A program made the translations under genes and the position numbers. Positions 42,650-50,519 of a stretch of 50,519 nucleotides of DNA are shown piece by piece. Source of the DNA: Rhizobium sp. ASV20. GTDB lineage: Bacteria; Pseudomonadota; Alphaproteobacteria; Rhizobiales; Rhizobiaceae. A model generated the notes under the pieces. The model worked only from the letters and a program-made list of their open reading frames with translations, had not been told where the DNA came from and did no database searches. The DNA is taken from positions 1 to 50,519 of the forward strand of contig NZ_JAELTU010000035.1 of assembly GCF_016429015.1 (NCBI RefSeq), read 5' to 3'. Each line of letters begins with the position of its first letter. Position 1 is the first letter of the stretch.

Positions 42650-43146
42650 TTTGCGACCACGCGGATCGTGCCGTTTTCGAGAACGGTGCCGTTGACGATG
42701 ATGCCGGAGTCCATGTTTCGGGCCCGCACGCTGTCGCCGATGGCGCCGTCATCCAATGGCGTGCCAGCTGCAGTGATCGTCATGCTGCCCATGCTCATGA
42801 CCAGACGGACATTGGAACCGCGCGTTACCGCAAAGGGCTGCCGCAGCGAAGAAATGGAGATGGTGCGGCCGGGCACAAGCGTCCGCTTGGATACCCTGCC
42901 GGTGACCTCCCGGATGCGCTTGGCATAATCGCCCGTAAGGTTGGGGTTGGTGACTTCGACTTCTTCGAGCTGACCGCTGTTGATGATGTCGCCGGGATAG
43001 ATCGTCTCGGTCGGCACCACGGCAGTACCCATACCGCCTGCGTCGCCGCTCGCCGCGCCCGCAGGCGCTGTCGATGCGAACATGACGGAAAGGCTCGCGG
43101 CGGCGAACCAGGCCATTGCTAAGCTTTTCATCCGGCAAAACCTCAT
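42646..43146 (-). CDS. flgA: FlgA, P-ring assembly chaperone
   Basis: A 166-residue exported protein, shorter than enteric FlgA because the N-terminal domain is missing. Signal MAWFAAASLSVMFASTAPAG; the SAF domain is visible (ETIYPGDIINSGQLEEVEV, RTLVPGRTISISSLRQPFAV) plus the C-terminal MGSMTITAAGTPLDDGAIGD. Two starts are possible, ATG 43146 and ATG 43131 (MKSLAMAW), both with ribosome sites; the longer is listed. Confidence 0.9.
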   Translation of the reverse strand: MRFCRMKSLAMAWFAAASLSVMFASTAPAGAASGDAGGMGTAVVPTETIYPGDIINSGQLEEVEVTNPNLTGDYAKRIREVTGRVSKRTLVPGRTISISSLRQPFAVTRGSNVRLVMSMGSMTITAAGTPLDDGAIGDSVRARNMDSGIIVNGTVLENGTIRVVAK

Positions 43147-43165
43147 GTTTGGCCCGTCCTTCCCG

Positions 43166-43954
43166 CTACTTCAGGTTCTTGCTGACGATCTGTGCCATGT
43201 CGTCAGCCGTTGTGATGACCTTGGAGTTCATCTCGTAGGCACGCTGCGCGGTGATCAGGTCTGTTATTTCCTTGACCGGATCGACATTCGACGATTCCAG
43301 ATAGTACTGCTTCATGTAGCCGAAGCCGTTCTGGTTCGGGTCGGAGATCACCGGATCGCCCGAGGCCGGCGTCTGCGTGAAGAGGTTGCTGCCCATGGGC
43401 TGCAGACCGGCTTCATTGACGAAATTGGCAATCTGAATCTGACCAAGGGTGGTCGGCGTCGTGGCCGTGCCGATGTTGGCGGAGACCTGGCCGGACTGGT
43501 TGATGGTGATGTTGGTGGCGTTGTTCGGAATGGTAATTCCGGGCGCCAGCACGTTGCCATCGGGCGTGACGATCTGGCCGGTATCGCTCTTGTTGAACGA
43601 TCCTGCGCGAGTGTAGGCCGTCGTTCCGTCGGGCATCTGGATCTGGAACCAGCCGCGGCCGACAAGCGCGACGTCGAGGTCGTTCTGCGTCTGCGACAAT
43701 TGTCCCTGGATCTGGATGTTGCGCACCGCAGTGGTCTGCACGCCGAGACCGATATTGGCGCCTTCCGGAACCACGGCCTGATTGGGCCGGTTGGCGATGC
43801 CCTTGGCGCGCTCGGTCTGATAGAGAAGGTCGGAGAACTCTGCGCGCGAACGCTTGTAACCGGTCGTGTTGATGTTCGCGATGTTGTTCGCGATGACTTC
43901 AAGATTGGTCTGCTGGGCGTTCATGCCCGTTGCGGCAATTGCGAGCGCTCTCAT
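43166..43954 (-). CDS. flgG: FlgG, distal rod protein
   Basis: A 262-residue axial protein. N-terminus [20 protein letters not shown], then [20 protein letters not shown] carries the axial signature; C-terminus [20 protein letters not shown] is the FlgG ending. [17 protein letters not shown] is also typical. It lies 98 nt after fliE, separated by two hairpins, the largest gap in this operon. Confidence 0.96.
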   Translation of the reverse strand: MRALAIAATGMNAQQTNLEVIANNIANINTTGYKRSRAEFSDLLYQTERAKGIANRPNQAVVPEGANIGLGVQTTAVRNIQIQGQLSQTQNDLDVALVGRGWFQIQMPDGTTAYTRAGSFNKSDTGQIVTPDGNVLAPGITIPNNATNITINQSGQVSANIGTATTPTTLGQIQIANFVNEAGLQPMGSNLFTQTPASGDPVISDPNQNGFGYMKQYYLESSNVDPVKEITDLITAQRAYEMNSKVITTADDMAQIVSKNLK

Positions 43955-44011
43955 GCTTTCGTCCTTCGAGCTGGGGCGTGATCGTCGAAACCGGGGATCC
44001 GGTCAGCGAGC

Positions 44012-44055
44012 AACTCACGCGAAATCAGTGAGTTAGAGCGGGAAATCCCGCTCTA
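44012..44055 (-). repeat. Two adjacent hairpins between fliE and flgG
   Basis: Stem A: AGAGCGGGA/TCCCGCTCT region, 44034-44055, overlapping the fliE stop codon. Stem B: AACTCAC (44012-44018) with GTGAGTT (44028-44034). They follow one another directly on the minus-strand transcript and have no T-run, so they look like mRNA-stability or processing elements, or an attenuator, rather than a plain terminator. Confidence 0.55.
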
Positions 44056-44403
44056 GATCTGCATTCTCGTAATATCGAGAAAGGCGGAAACGACCTTGTC
44101 GCGCAGTGCGATGGCAGTCTGCAGGGTCTGATCGGCCTGCATGACCTTGTCGACGACTTCGCGTGTGCTCATCGTTCCCTTCATGCCGGCGAAGGAGGCG
44201 TTTTCAGCTTCCTTCAGAGTGTTGACGGAATCCTTCGCAACGTTCGACATGACCGAAGCGAAGTTCATTCCGGCTTCCGCCCCCATGGCGACTGCCGGCG
44301 AGGCGTTCAGCGTGCTGGAGGCTGCGGAGGTCAGGTCGGTGGCGATGCTGCCGAGACCGCGGGTTGCCGAGAGAGAGGCGACATTTTTGATGGAGTCGAT
44401 CAT
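44053..44403 (-). CDS. fliE: FliE, MS-ring/rod junction protein
   Basis: A 116-residue rod-base protein. C-terminal family block: VVDKVMQADQTLQTAIALRD then KVVSAFLDITRMQI. The N-terminal part is variable. Its ATG shares one base with the flgC stop (TAATG), giving tight coupling. It links FliF to FlgB. Confidence 0.93.
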   Translation of the reverse strand: MIDSIKNVASLSATRGLGSIATDLTSAASSTLNASPAVAMGAEAGMNFASVMSNVAKDSVNTLKEAENASFAGMKGTMSTREVVDKVMQADQTLQTAIALRDKVVSAFLDITRMQI

Positions 44404-44819
44404 TATGAGTTCTTCAGCAGGTCAATAGTGGAAGAGATGAGGTCGCGAGCCTGCCTGACAGTCTGCAGGTTGGCTTCATAGGACCGGTTTGCTTCGCGCA
44501 TGTCGGCCATTTCGACGAGGATGTTCACGTTGGGCATCTTGACGTAGCCCTTCTGGTCTGCGGCAGGATTGCCCGGATCATACTCCTGGACGAACTTGCC
44601 TGTATCCTGGCCGAGTTTCTTCACTCCGACGGTGGTGAGACCATTGGCGCGATCCATTTCGGCGCCGAAGGTCACGGTCTTTCGCCGATAGGGGTCGGCG
44701 CCCGGAGTGTCACCCGTCGAACGGGCGTTGGCGATATTTTCTGAAACGACACGCAGGCGGGTCGATTGAGCCTCCAGGCCGGAGCCTGCGATCTTCAATG
44801 CGGCGGATAACGGGTCCAT
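44403..44819 (-). CDS. flgC: FlgC, proximal rod protein
   Basis: A 138-residue rod subunit. N-terminal [20 protein letters not shown] followed by [15 protein letters not shown] is the axial signature, and [20 protein letters not shown] with [14 protein letters not shown] forms the C-terminal helix. Length is standard. Placed between flgB (16 nt) and fliE (overlap). Confidence 0.95.
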   Translation of the reverse strand: MDPLSAALKIAGSGLEAQSTRLRVVSENIANARSTGDTPGADPYRRKTVTFGAEMDRANGLTTVGVKKLGQDTGKFVQEYDPGNPAADQKGYVKMPNVNILVEMADMREANRSYEANLQTVRQARDLISSTIDLLKNS

Positions 44820-44835
44820 GACATCTTCACTTCAT

Positions 44836-45228
44836 CTATTGTTTTACGGCCATCAGCATCATGCGATGAAAGGAGCTTACGAGTGCGGTGTTCAAACTGT
44901 ACTGACGCTTGATTTCACCCGATTTGGCGAGCTCGTCCTCCAGGCCGACGGTGTTACCCGACTCCTGAACACCTATTTCCTGATTGAGCGACGCTTCCTC
45001 TACGTTGATATTGCCGCTCGCACCGAATTCATTGCCCGAAAGATGCGCCGGGTTGGTCTTCGCCATGCCAATGTTCTGGTTGTCCAGAACGGCTTGAAAC
45101 GGCGTGACATCCTTGGCCCGATATTTCGGGGTATTGGCATTGGCGATATTGCCAGCAACGACTTCCTGGCGCGCCTGAAGCCACTCGGCTTGCCGCGAGG
45201 CCAGGTCAAAAAGCTGAATCGGTTGCAT
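44836..45228 (-). CDS. flgB: FlgB, proximal rod protein
   Basis: A 130-residue rod protein. QLFDLASRQAEWLQARQEVV then AGNIANANTPKYRAKDVTPF is the axial motif with the FlgB-specific TPKYRAKD. C-terminal helix: GEIKRQYSLNTALVSSFHRM. First gene of the flgBC-fliE group; the terminator at 45318-45334 separates it from the fliI group, so a promoter should lie in 45229-45315. Confidence 0.95.
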   Translation of the reverse strand: MQPIQLFDLASRQAEWLQARQEVVAGNIANANTPKYRAKDVTPFQAVLDNQNIGMAKTNPAHLSGNEFGASGNINVEEASLNQEIGVQESGNTVGLEDELAKSGEIKRQYSLNTALVSSFHRMMLMAVKQ

Positions 45229-45313
45229 GGGCTTCTCTCCATTCTTACACTAGGAATCTAGCGGGATAATCTTGCGTGGGACTTGCGAGAAATGCGTTCC
45301 TGCGAAGGTGTTG

Positions 45314-45334
45314 AAAATGCCTGAAACTCAGGCA
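45314..45334 (-). terminator. Terminator between the fliI group and flgB
   Basis: Arms TGCCTGA (45318-45324) and TCAGGCA (45328-45334), loop of three, followed by TTTT on the minus strand. Just beyond the stop of the unknown gene at 45347. Confidence 0.7.
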
Positions 45335-45346
45335 CTTTCGGGTCTT

Positions 45347-45892
45347 TCAATTGTTGCCGTAAACATCGCCCGTTGAGGTGACGATGATCCATTTTCCATC
45401 CCGCTGCTCGATCGAGGCCAAGCGGCTGTTATCGGGCAGAACCGAGCCGACGCGTACGACATACATGCCCGTATCGTCCTCGATCAGCGCACGACCATTG
45501 ACGATGTGCAGCAGGTGGAATGGAACCTTGCCCGGAAACGGCTGCTGATCGGCAGCCGGCCCCTTGTCGTCCTCGCGGCCGGTATTGCTGACGGTCGCTG
45601 TGGTCAAAGGATCCGGGATGAGATCTCTCGGTTCGGCGGGGTTCTTGTTGACCATGGCAAGCGGCGAGACACTCACGACCTCGCGGCCCGGCCAGTTTGG
45701 CAGATCGCGGGTGCGATCGCCTTCGGCCACATGGATACCGAACTTGTCAGGGTTCAGGAAAACGTACCATGGGAAGAAGGCCGAAGCCCCGGCAAGTACC
45801 AGTCCGGTGCAAGCCAGCGCCTTGTCCGTGACGGTTCGCCTCCTCGCCGGCTTCGGCGGAGCAACCGGTTCGTCTGCATCGGTTTCTCTCAC
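45347..45892 (-). CDS. Unknown inner-membrane protein of the flagellar regulon
   Basis: A 181-residue protein with a basic cytoplasmic start (PPKPARRRTVTDK), one membrane helix (ALACTGLVLAGASAFFPWYV) and a periplasmic domain ending in a beta-rich unit (RALIEDDTGMYVVRVGSVLP, DNSRLASIEQRDGKWIIVTS). It is found beside fliI in other rhizobial flagellar clusters, where it stays uncharacterised. GTG 45892 has GAGGGG 8 nt upstream; a GTG at 45979 overlapping the fliI stop (GTGA) is the alternative. The C-terminal unit resembles a pilus-assembly type beta domain only in pattern. Function unknown. Confidence 0.72.
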   Translation of the reverse strand: MRETDADEPVAPPKPARRRTVTDKALACTGLVLAGASAFFPWYVFLNPDKFGIHVAEGDRTRDLPNWPGREVVSVSPLAMVNKNPAEPRDLIPDPLTTATVSNTGREDDKGPAADQQPFPGKVPFHLLHIVNGRALIEDDTGMYVVRVGSVLPDNSRLASIEQRDGKWIIVTSTGDVYGNN

Positions 45893-45975
45893 GTCTGTCC
45901 CCTCTTTCGGCACCCGATGCCGCAATATCGGCTGGCTGCAAACAATGCTTGGTTGAAGCGATCCTGCATGCGGCG

Positions 45976-47364
45976 TCACCTCGGCCGAACCGGCACCGCC
46001 GCGGCGGAACCATTCTTCAAGGCGGTCGCAAGATCGGTGAAGGAGTCTTCCGACGGCCCCTCCGCTGGAGTCTGCTTCAGGATGTCGTAGATGATCGGCA
46101 CCTGACGGACGGCGATGTCGAGATCCGCATCGCTACCCTGTCGATAACCGCCGATCAGGCGCAGGTCGCGAGTTTCCTCATAGCGATGGACAAGGGCTTT
46201 CAGCCTGGAAACCAGCTTTTCCTGATCCGGCGTCCACGCCTTGCGCGCCAGACGCGACACCGAGGCAAGCGGATCGATCGGCGGATAACGGCCTTCCTCG
46301 GCGAGGCTGCGCTGCAGAACGATATGGCCGTCGAGAATACCGCGGGTGGAGTCGGCGATCGGGTCGTTGTGATTATCGCCATCGACAAGAATGGAAATGA
46401 TGGCTGTGATGGTGCCGGTGCCTTCGGGACCTGGACCGGCACGCTCCAGCAGGCGCGGCAATTCCGTGAAGACGGAGGCCGGATATCCGCGAGCGATCGG
46501 CGGCTCGCCGGATGCCGTCGCGACTTCGCGAATGGCATGGGCAAAGCGGGTAACGCTATCGACGATCAGCAGCACGTTGTCGCCCTGGTCGCGAAAGTGC
46601 TCGGCAATGGTAATCGCCGAGAGAGGCGCCATCTTGCGCAGCATCGGGCTTTCGTCGCTGGTTGCGACGACGGCCACCGCCTTCTGCATATGCGACCCGA
46701 GCGTATCCTCGATGAATTCGCGGACTTCGCGGCCGCGTTCGCCGACAAGCGCGATCACCACCTTGTCGAAAGCTTCGGCCCTGGCGACCATCGACAGAAG
46801 CGTCGACTTGCCGACGCCGGAGCCGGCGAAGATGCCCAAGCGCTGACCGAGGCAGAGCGGTGAAAAAATATCGATAGCCCGGACGCCGGTCTTGAAACCG
46901 GTTTCGACGCGCTGGCGCGTCATCGAGGGTGGCGCAGTGTTGGAGATCGAGCGCGCTTCGAGCCCCTTCGTCAGAGGTCCGAGGCCGTCGATCGGCTCGC
47001 CGAGCGAGTTGATCGTGCGACCGCACCAGCTGTTATCGGGAGAAATACGGAAGGCGCCCTTGCGGATGATGGTATCCTGAATGCCGATCGGCTCGCCCGG
47101 CTCGATCGGACAGACATAGGTCAACTCCGGCTCGACGCGGACGACCTCGCCGAGGTGAATGCCCGTCTTGGAGCGATGTGCAACGAAATCTCCAAGGCGC
47201 ACCTGCCGGGAAAGGCCGGCAACCGTATAGTGGCCAGCGGCGATGGTGCGCACATGGCCGCCATGAGCCACGGCATTTTCCGCCAACGCATACTGTCCTG
47301 CCAGGACAGCCATATGCGAAAGCTTCGGCGACAATGCGTCCTCCGGCAACCGATCCTCGACCAT
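45976..47364 (-). CDS. fliI: FliI, flagellar export ATPase
   Basis: A 462-residue F1-beta-like ATPase energising export. Walker A AGSGVGKST (180-188), GRTINSLGEPIDGLGPL, the Walker B region NVLLIVDSVTRFAHAIREVA, and EPPIARGYPASVFTELPRLL, all typical FliI. The N-terminal beta barrel and C-terminal helical domain complete the fold. It follows flgF by 12 nt. The usual partners here are the FliH-like protein (30866) and FliJ-like protein (16721), both distant. Confidence 0.96.
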   Translation of the reverse strand: MVEDRLPEDALSPKLSHMAVLAGQYALAENAVAHGGHVRTIAAGHYTVAGLSRQVRLGDFVAHRSKTGIHLGEVVRVEPELTYVCPIEPGEPIGIQDTIIRKGAFRISPDNSWCGRTINSLGEPIDGLGPLTKGLEARSISNTAPPSMTRQRVETGFKTGVRAIDIFSPLCLGQRLGIFAGSGVGKSTLLSMVARAEAFDKVVIALVGERGREVREFIEDTLGSHMQKAVAVVATSDESPMLRKMAPLSAITIAEHFRDQGDNVLLIVDSVTRFAHAIREVATASGEPPIARGYPASVFTELPRLLERAGPGPEGTGTITAIISILVDGDNHNDPIADSTRGILDGHIVLQRSLAEEGRYPPIDPLASVSRLARKAWTPDQEKLVSRLKALVHRYEETRDLRLIGGYRQGSDADLDIAVRQVPIIYDILKQTPAEGPSEDSFTDLATALKNGSAAAVPVRPR

Positions 47365-47376
47365 GATACGCCCTCT

Positions 47377-48117
47377 TTACTGGCTGCCGCCGAGGGTCTT
47401 GATCGCGTCGGTGAGCGTCCCTTCGCTGCTGCTGGTGAGCGTGCTGATATTGTCGAATGCGCGGCTGACCTCGATCAGGTTGGTCATCTCCCGCATGCCG
47501 TTCACGTTGGAATTTTCGAGATATCCCTGCGCAACGCCGACATTTGAGCGGTCGATCACCGGCTGCGGCGTATCGGTCGGCAGGATACCGCTGTTCTGAT
47601 AGCGCAGGAAACCCTTGCCGACATCCGCGGAATAGAGGCCGATCTGGCCCATGCGCTTGCCGTTCTGGGTAATCGTGCCGTTCGACGAGACTGACGGCGC
47701 TCCACCAGACGGATCGAGCTGGATCGGGGCACCGCCGGGATCGAGTACAGGAAGGCCGCGCACGGAAACCAGCGCGCCACTCTCGGACATGGTGAAACGG
47801 CCGTCGCGGGACAGGATCGTGCCGGCCGGGGTATTCAGGCCGAACCAGGCATCGCCCTTGACGGCGAAATCGAACAAATTGCCGGTATTCTGAAGTTCGC
47901 CATTCTCGACGGAGAGATAGTCGTTGCCTTGCGAGACGAAGGCGACCTTGGCGTTGAGCTTGTTTTCGGTATTGCTGAGAACCTGGTCGAACTTGACTTC
48001 CGTACCCCGGAAGCCCGTCGTGTTCACATTGGCCAAATTGTCGGCGATGGTCGTAAGACGCCGCTCGAGCGCCATCTGTGACGATAGCGCCACATAGATA
48101 CCAGACTGCATTTTCAA
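47377..48117 (-). CDS. flgF: FlgF, proximal rod protein
   Basis: A 246-residue rod protein. N-terminus QSGIYVALSSQMALERRLTT then IADNLANVNTTGFRGTEVKF contains the axial signature; C-terminus GMREMTNLIEVSRAFDNIST. First gene of the leftward operon, sharing a 217-nt divergent promoter region with motA. Confidence 0.94.
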   Translation of the reverse strand: MKMQSGIYVALSSQMALERRLTTIADNLANVNTTGFRGTEVKFDQVLSNTENKLNAKVAFVSQGNDYLSVENGELQNTGNLFDFAVKGDAWFGLNTPAGTILSRDGRFTMSESGALVSVRGLPVLDPGGAPIQLDPSGGAPSVSSNGTITQNGKRMGQIGLYSADVGKGFLRYQNSGILPTDTPQPVIDRSNVGVAQGYLENSNVNGMREMTNLIEVSRAFDNISTLTSSSEGTLTDAIKTLGGSQ

Positions 48118-48334
48118 CGCCCTCCGGACATTGGAGAATAACGGGAAAGGAAACGCGCGGGGCGCTCCTACATTTCGTTAGCGGGGCATCGATGCCCTTA
48201 CCCGCTATCCTGCCGTCATTGGCTTGTGCGAAGCTGACACGGCAAAAGACGACCGCACGGCAGCATCGAACAGCCTCACGCAAGGCAGCTCCCCTAGTTC
48301 ATCGTATGAAGCAACGTTCAGGTGTGGACCGACG
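48118..48334. promoter_or_regulatory. Divergent flgF-motA promoter region
   Basis: These 217 nt hold no gene. They separate the leftward flgF-fliI operon from the rightward motA-fliM-fliN operon and must contain both promoters. An in-frame upstream extension of motA to 48224 has no ribosome site and is non-conserved in character. Confidence 0.6.
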
Positions 48335-49207
48335 ATGAACATTATTATCGGATTTGTAGTGACCTGCGGCTGCATCATAGGCAGCTTTATGGCTATGGGC
48401 GGAGACGTAGGCGCGCTGTTCCAGCCCTTCGAATTTGTCATTATCGCAGGCGCCGGTCTCGGCGGCTTCATCATGGCCAATCCGATGAAGGTGGTGAAGG
48501 ATTCGGGCAAGGCGCTCGGCGAAGCCTTCCGTCATGCGGTTCCCAAGGAACGCAATTATCTCGACACGCTCGGCGTGCTCTATGCCCTGATGCGCGACCT
48601 GCGCACCAAGTCGCGCAACGAGATCGAGGCGCATATCGACAATCCGGATGAATCGGCGATCTTCCAGGCCGCCCCGACGGTCCTGAAGAACAAGGACCTG
48701 ACGGCTTTCATCTGCGACTACGTCCGTCTCATCATCATCGGCAACGCCCGCTCTCACGAGATCGAGGCGCTGATGGATGAAGAACTCGACACCATGCAGC
48801 ACGACAAGATGAAGCCCTACCACGCGATCACGATCATGGGCGATTCGTTCCCTGCCATCGGTATCGTCGCGGCCGTTCTCGGCGTCATCAAGGCCATGAG
48901 CCACATCAACGAATCACCCGAGGTTCTCGGCCACCTGATCGGATCGGCGCTGGTCGGCACCTTCCTCGGCATTATCCTGTCCTATTCGGTCTGCGCGCCG
49001 CTGGTCTCGCAAATCAAGGTCGTGCGCAGCAAGCAGCACCGCCTCTACGTCATCGTGAAGCAGACGCTGCTGGCCTATATGAACGGCTCGGTGCCGCAGG
49101 TCGCGCTCGAATACGGCCGCAAGACCATCTCCTCCTACGAGCGTCCGTCGATCGACGCGGTCGAGCAGGAAATGATGAACCCCGGCGGTGAAAGCAAGGC
49201 AGCCTGA
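48335..49207 (+). CDS. motA: MotA, stator proton channel subunit
   Basis: A 290-residue stator protein with four membrane segments ([40 protein letters not shown], then two near 200-240: [32 protein letters not shown]) and a cytoplasmic loop rich in charges ([18 protein letters not shown]) that contacts FliG. The Pro residues flanking segment 3 are present. First gene of the plus-strand operon; works with MotB at 29439. ATG 48335 is preceded by GTGGA. Confidence 0.95.
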   Translation: MNIIIGFVVTCGCIIGSFMAMGGDVGALFQPFEFVIIAGAGLGGFIMANPMKVVKDSGKALGEAFRHAVPKERNYLDTLGVLYALMRDLRTKSRNEIEAHIDNPDESAIFQAAPTVLKNKDLTAFICDYVRLIIIGNARSHEIEALMDEELDTMQHDKMKPYHAITIMGDSFPAIGIVAAVLGVIKAMSHINESPEVLGHLIGSALVGTFLGIILSYSVCAPLVSQIKVVRSKQHRLYVIVKQTLLAYMNGSVPQVALEYGRKTISSYERPSIDAVEQEMMNPGGESKAA

Positions 49208-49212
49208 CGATC

Positions 49213-50160
49213 ATGAGCCAGCAATCTGCACCCAAGGCGCACACCATGGATCGCACCCTCTTTGCCAAGCTCACAGGCAATCTCGGCGATCAGGCGATGC
49301 TTGCCAAACTTGGCACCTCCTTCGCCCAGGTCTATGCCGAGTTTCTGCCTGATATCGTCAAGAGCGAAACGGGTCTCGACATCAACATCGCCTATGCCGG
49401 CTGTCAGTCCGGCCTCATGAACCAGCTGATCGCCGGGCTTGGCGGCAACTACGCTCTGGTCAACGGATCGTTGCGCAACTGGGCGCCGAAGTTCATTCTC
49501 GGCTGCGGCTCAGGTTTCATCATGACGCTGATGGAACATATGCTGGGAGCGCGGCCGGAAGACATGGAAGTGGCTATTGCCAGGCCGCTTTCGGTGATGG
49601 AGCTCGATCTCTCTGTCATGCTTTTCGAGAAGATCGCCAATGTTCTTCGCTCCGCGGTCAACGCTCCGGGCGGCTTCGAGCCTTATCTGGATCCACCGCG
49701 CAACATCGAAGACAACCCGGCACCGATCGCCGATGGCAACGATGATTTTGCCGCCGCGATCACGATGATGATTTCGCTCGGGAAATGCGTCTCTGAGATC
49801 GTTATCGTCGTGCCGCAGCGCGATCTGCTGCGCACCGTCATCAGCGCGCCGCGCGCCAAGAATCCGACTGCGGCCTCCCAGGCGTGGTCGGAACAGCTGA
49901 GCGAACAGGTCCGCCGTTCTCAGGTGACGCTCGAAGCGCGTATCCGGCTGCAGTCGCTGACGCTCGACACGATCTCGAAGCTCGCGGTCGGCGACGTCAT
50001 TCCCTTCATGGATAATACCGGCGACGTCCGGGTCGAGGTCAGCGCCAACGCCAAAGACCTCTATATTTGCGAATTCGGCCGCTCTGGCGAAAATTATACG
50101 GTGCGCGTCAAGGACAACGTGAATTCAGACGACGAGCTTCTTCGACACCTAATGAATTGA
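49213..50160 (+). CDS. fliM: FliM, flagellar switch protein
   Basis: A 315-residue C-ring protein, 5 nt after motA. It is diverged from enteric FliM, as usual in rhizobia: the N-terminal CheY-binding EIDALL motif is not obvious. The middle CheC-like domain (LMNQLIAGLGGNYALVNGSL, MTLMEHMLGARPEDMEVAIA) and C-terminal SpoA domain (LEARIRLQSLTLDTISKLAV, GDVIPFMDNTGDVRVEVSAN) are present. It controls rotation or, in rhizobia, speed of unidirectional rotation. Confidence 0.9.
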   Translation: MSQQSAPKAHTMDRTLFAKLTGNLGDQAMLAKLGTSFAQVYAEFLPDIVKSETGLDINIAYAGCQSGLMNQLIAGLGGNYALVNGSLRNWAPKFILGCGSGFIMTLMEHMLGARPEDMEVAIARPLSVMELDLSVMLFEKIANVLRSAVNAPGGFEPYLDPPRNIEDNPAPIADGNDDFAAAITMMISLGKCVSEIVIVVPQRDLLRTVISAPRAKNPTAASQAWSEQLSEQVRRSQVTLEARIRLQSLTLDTISKLAVGDVIPFMDNTGDVRVEVSANAKDLYICEFGRSGENYTVRVKDNVNSDDELLRHLMN

Positions 50161-50163
50161 CCG

Positions 50164-50193
50164 GCTGGCGGGTGGGTCCCCACCCACGGCAGC
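50164..50193 (+). repeat. Hairpin between fliM and fliN
   Basis: Arms GTGGGT (50172-50177) and ACCCAC (50182-50187), loop CCCC, extended by GCTG/CAGC with bulges. No T-run, so read-through to fliN is expected; may tune relative fliM/fliN levels. Confidence 0.4.
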
Positions 50194-50225
50194 TTGAGGC
50201 AAGTTTCAACTGGAATAGTGATTTC

Positions 50226-50519
50226 ATGGCTACGAAGACGATACAGCAAGACAGCGACGAATCGCTGGACATTTCAAACAGCGACGCCGCATTGGACGAG
50301 GCCATCGATGGTCTGCGCGGCGTCCTCAAGAAGGATAGCGACGGCAGCGCACCCGATCTCGAAGCCGATGCTTTCAGCATGGAAACCGGCACGGATCTGT
50401 CCACCTTCGGCGACTTTGGCGACGACGTCTCCAGCCCGGCTTTCGGCGATAGCGACTTTGGCAGCGCTTCTCCTGCACCCGAAGTGCTCGGCAGCGCGCT
50501 TGCCGCCAATCTCGACATG
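50226..50519 (+). CDS. fliN: FliN, flagellar switch protein (cut by window edge)
   Basis: The first 98 codons are visible and stay open to the last base. The segment is acidic and low-complexity (MATKTIQQDSDESLDISNSD, then TFGDFGDDVSSPAFGDSDFG), as in the N-terminal extension of rhizobial FliN, and ends NLDM, where the SpoA domain (usually NLDMIMDIPV-like) begins. ATG 50226 has GGAA upstream. Position after fliM supports the call. Confidence 0.8.
   Translation, partial: MATKTIQQDSDESLDISNSDAALDEAIDGLRGVLKKDSDGSAPDLEADAFSMETGTDLSTFGDFGDDVSSPAFGDSDFGSASPAPEVLGSALAANLDM

Noticed and set aside
48224..48334. N-terminal extension of MotA
   Set aside because: No ribosome site, Ser/Asp-rich sequence unlike MotA, and the protein family starts at MNIIIGF (48335).
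1..50519. CRISPR array, tRNA, rRNA, insertion sequence, prophage or toxin-antitoxin pair
   Set aside because: No regularly spaced repeats, no transposase or integrase motifs, and no tRNA-like cloverleaf were noticed; the window is core chromosomal in character.

Overview
The window is a piece of an alphaproteobacterial chromosome, most likely Rhizobium in the broad sense (Rhizobium, Agrobacterium or Sinorhizobium group). Three things point there: a fliF-to-flgJ type flagellar regulon with the rhizobial-specific genes rem, motC, motE, flaF and flbT; an alpha-glucoside operon in the order known from Sinorhizobium meliloti (aglEFGAK with divergent aglR); and several tandem flagellins without a FliA-type sigma factor. 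Codon use is GC-rich and genes are tightly packed.

Layout. (1) 1-2947: the end of an unrecognised gene, an exported metallophosphoesterase, a small lipoprotein and a degenerate PilZ-like protein. (2) 3017-10880: the agl system. AglE binds alpha-glucosides in the periplasm, AglF and AglG form the inner-membrane channel, AglK is the ATPase, AglA hydrolyses the imported sugar, and AglR is the divergent LacI-type repressor. Two identical 10-bp palindromes sit symmetrically between aglE and aglR. (3) 10888-14840: folD, then a two-gene surface-polysaccharide pair (Wzz/GumC-like protein and GT26 glycosyltransferase). (4) 15095-50519: a continuous flagellar regulon.

Flagellar regulon. On the minus strand, read from 48117 downward: flgF, fliI, an unknown membrane protein, flgB, flgC, fliE, flgG, flgA, flgI, motE, flgH, fliL, fliP; then (after a plus-strand gene) flaA, flaB and two more flagellins; then a FliH-like gene, motB, motC, fliK, a lytic transglycosylase, rem, a flgE remnant, flgK, flgL, flaF, flbT, flgD, fliQ, flhA, fliR and four small accessory genes (FliJ-like, FlgJ-like, FlgN-like, membrane-anchored unknown). 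On the plus strand motA-fliM-fliN start a rotor/switch operon running off the right edge. Together these give the export gate (FlhA, FliP, FliQ, FliR, FliI), rod, P and L rings, hook-filament junction, filament, stator and the regulators Rem, FlbT and FlaF.

Most interesting points. The hook gene flgE is missing from its usual slot between rem and flgK, which holds only an 84-codon ORF resembling two joined FlgE pieces. A SPINDLY/OGT-type glycosyltransferase is divergent from flaA and is a candidate flagellin glycosylase. All four flagellin leaders share a GCATGAnGC motif 58-71 nt before the start codon. CtrA-like TTAA-N7-TTAAC sites lie upstream of rem and of the third flagellin gene, and the rem 5' region also holds a perfect 16-bp palindrome. 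No tRNA, rRNA, CRISPR array, insertion sequence or prophage gene was seen.
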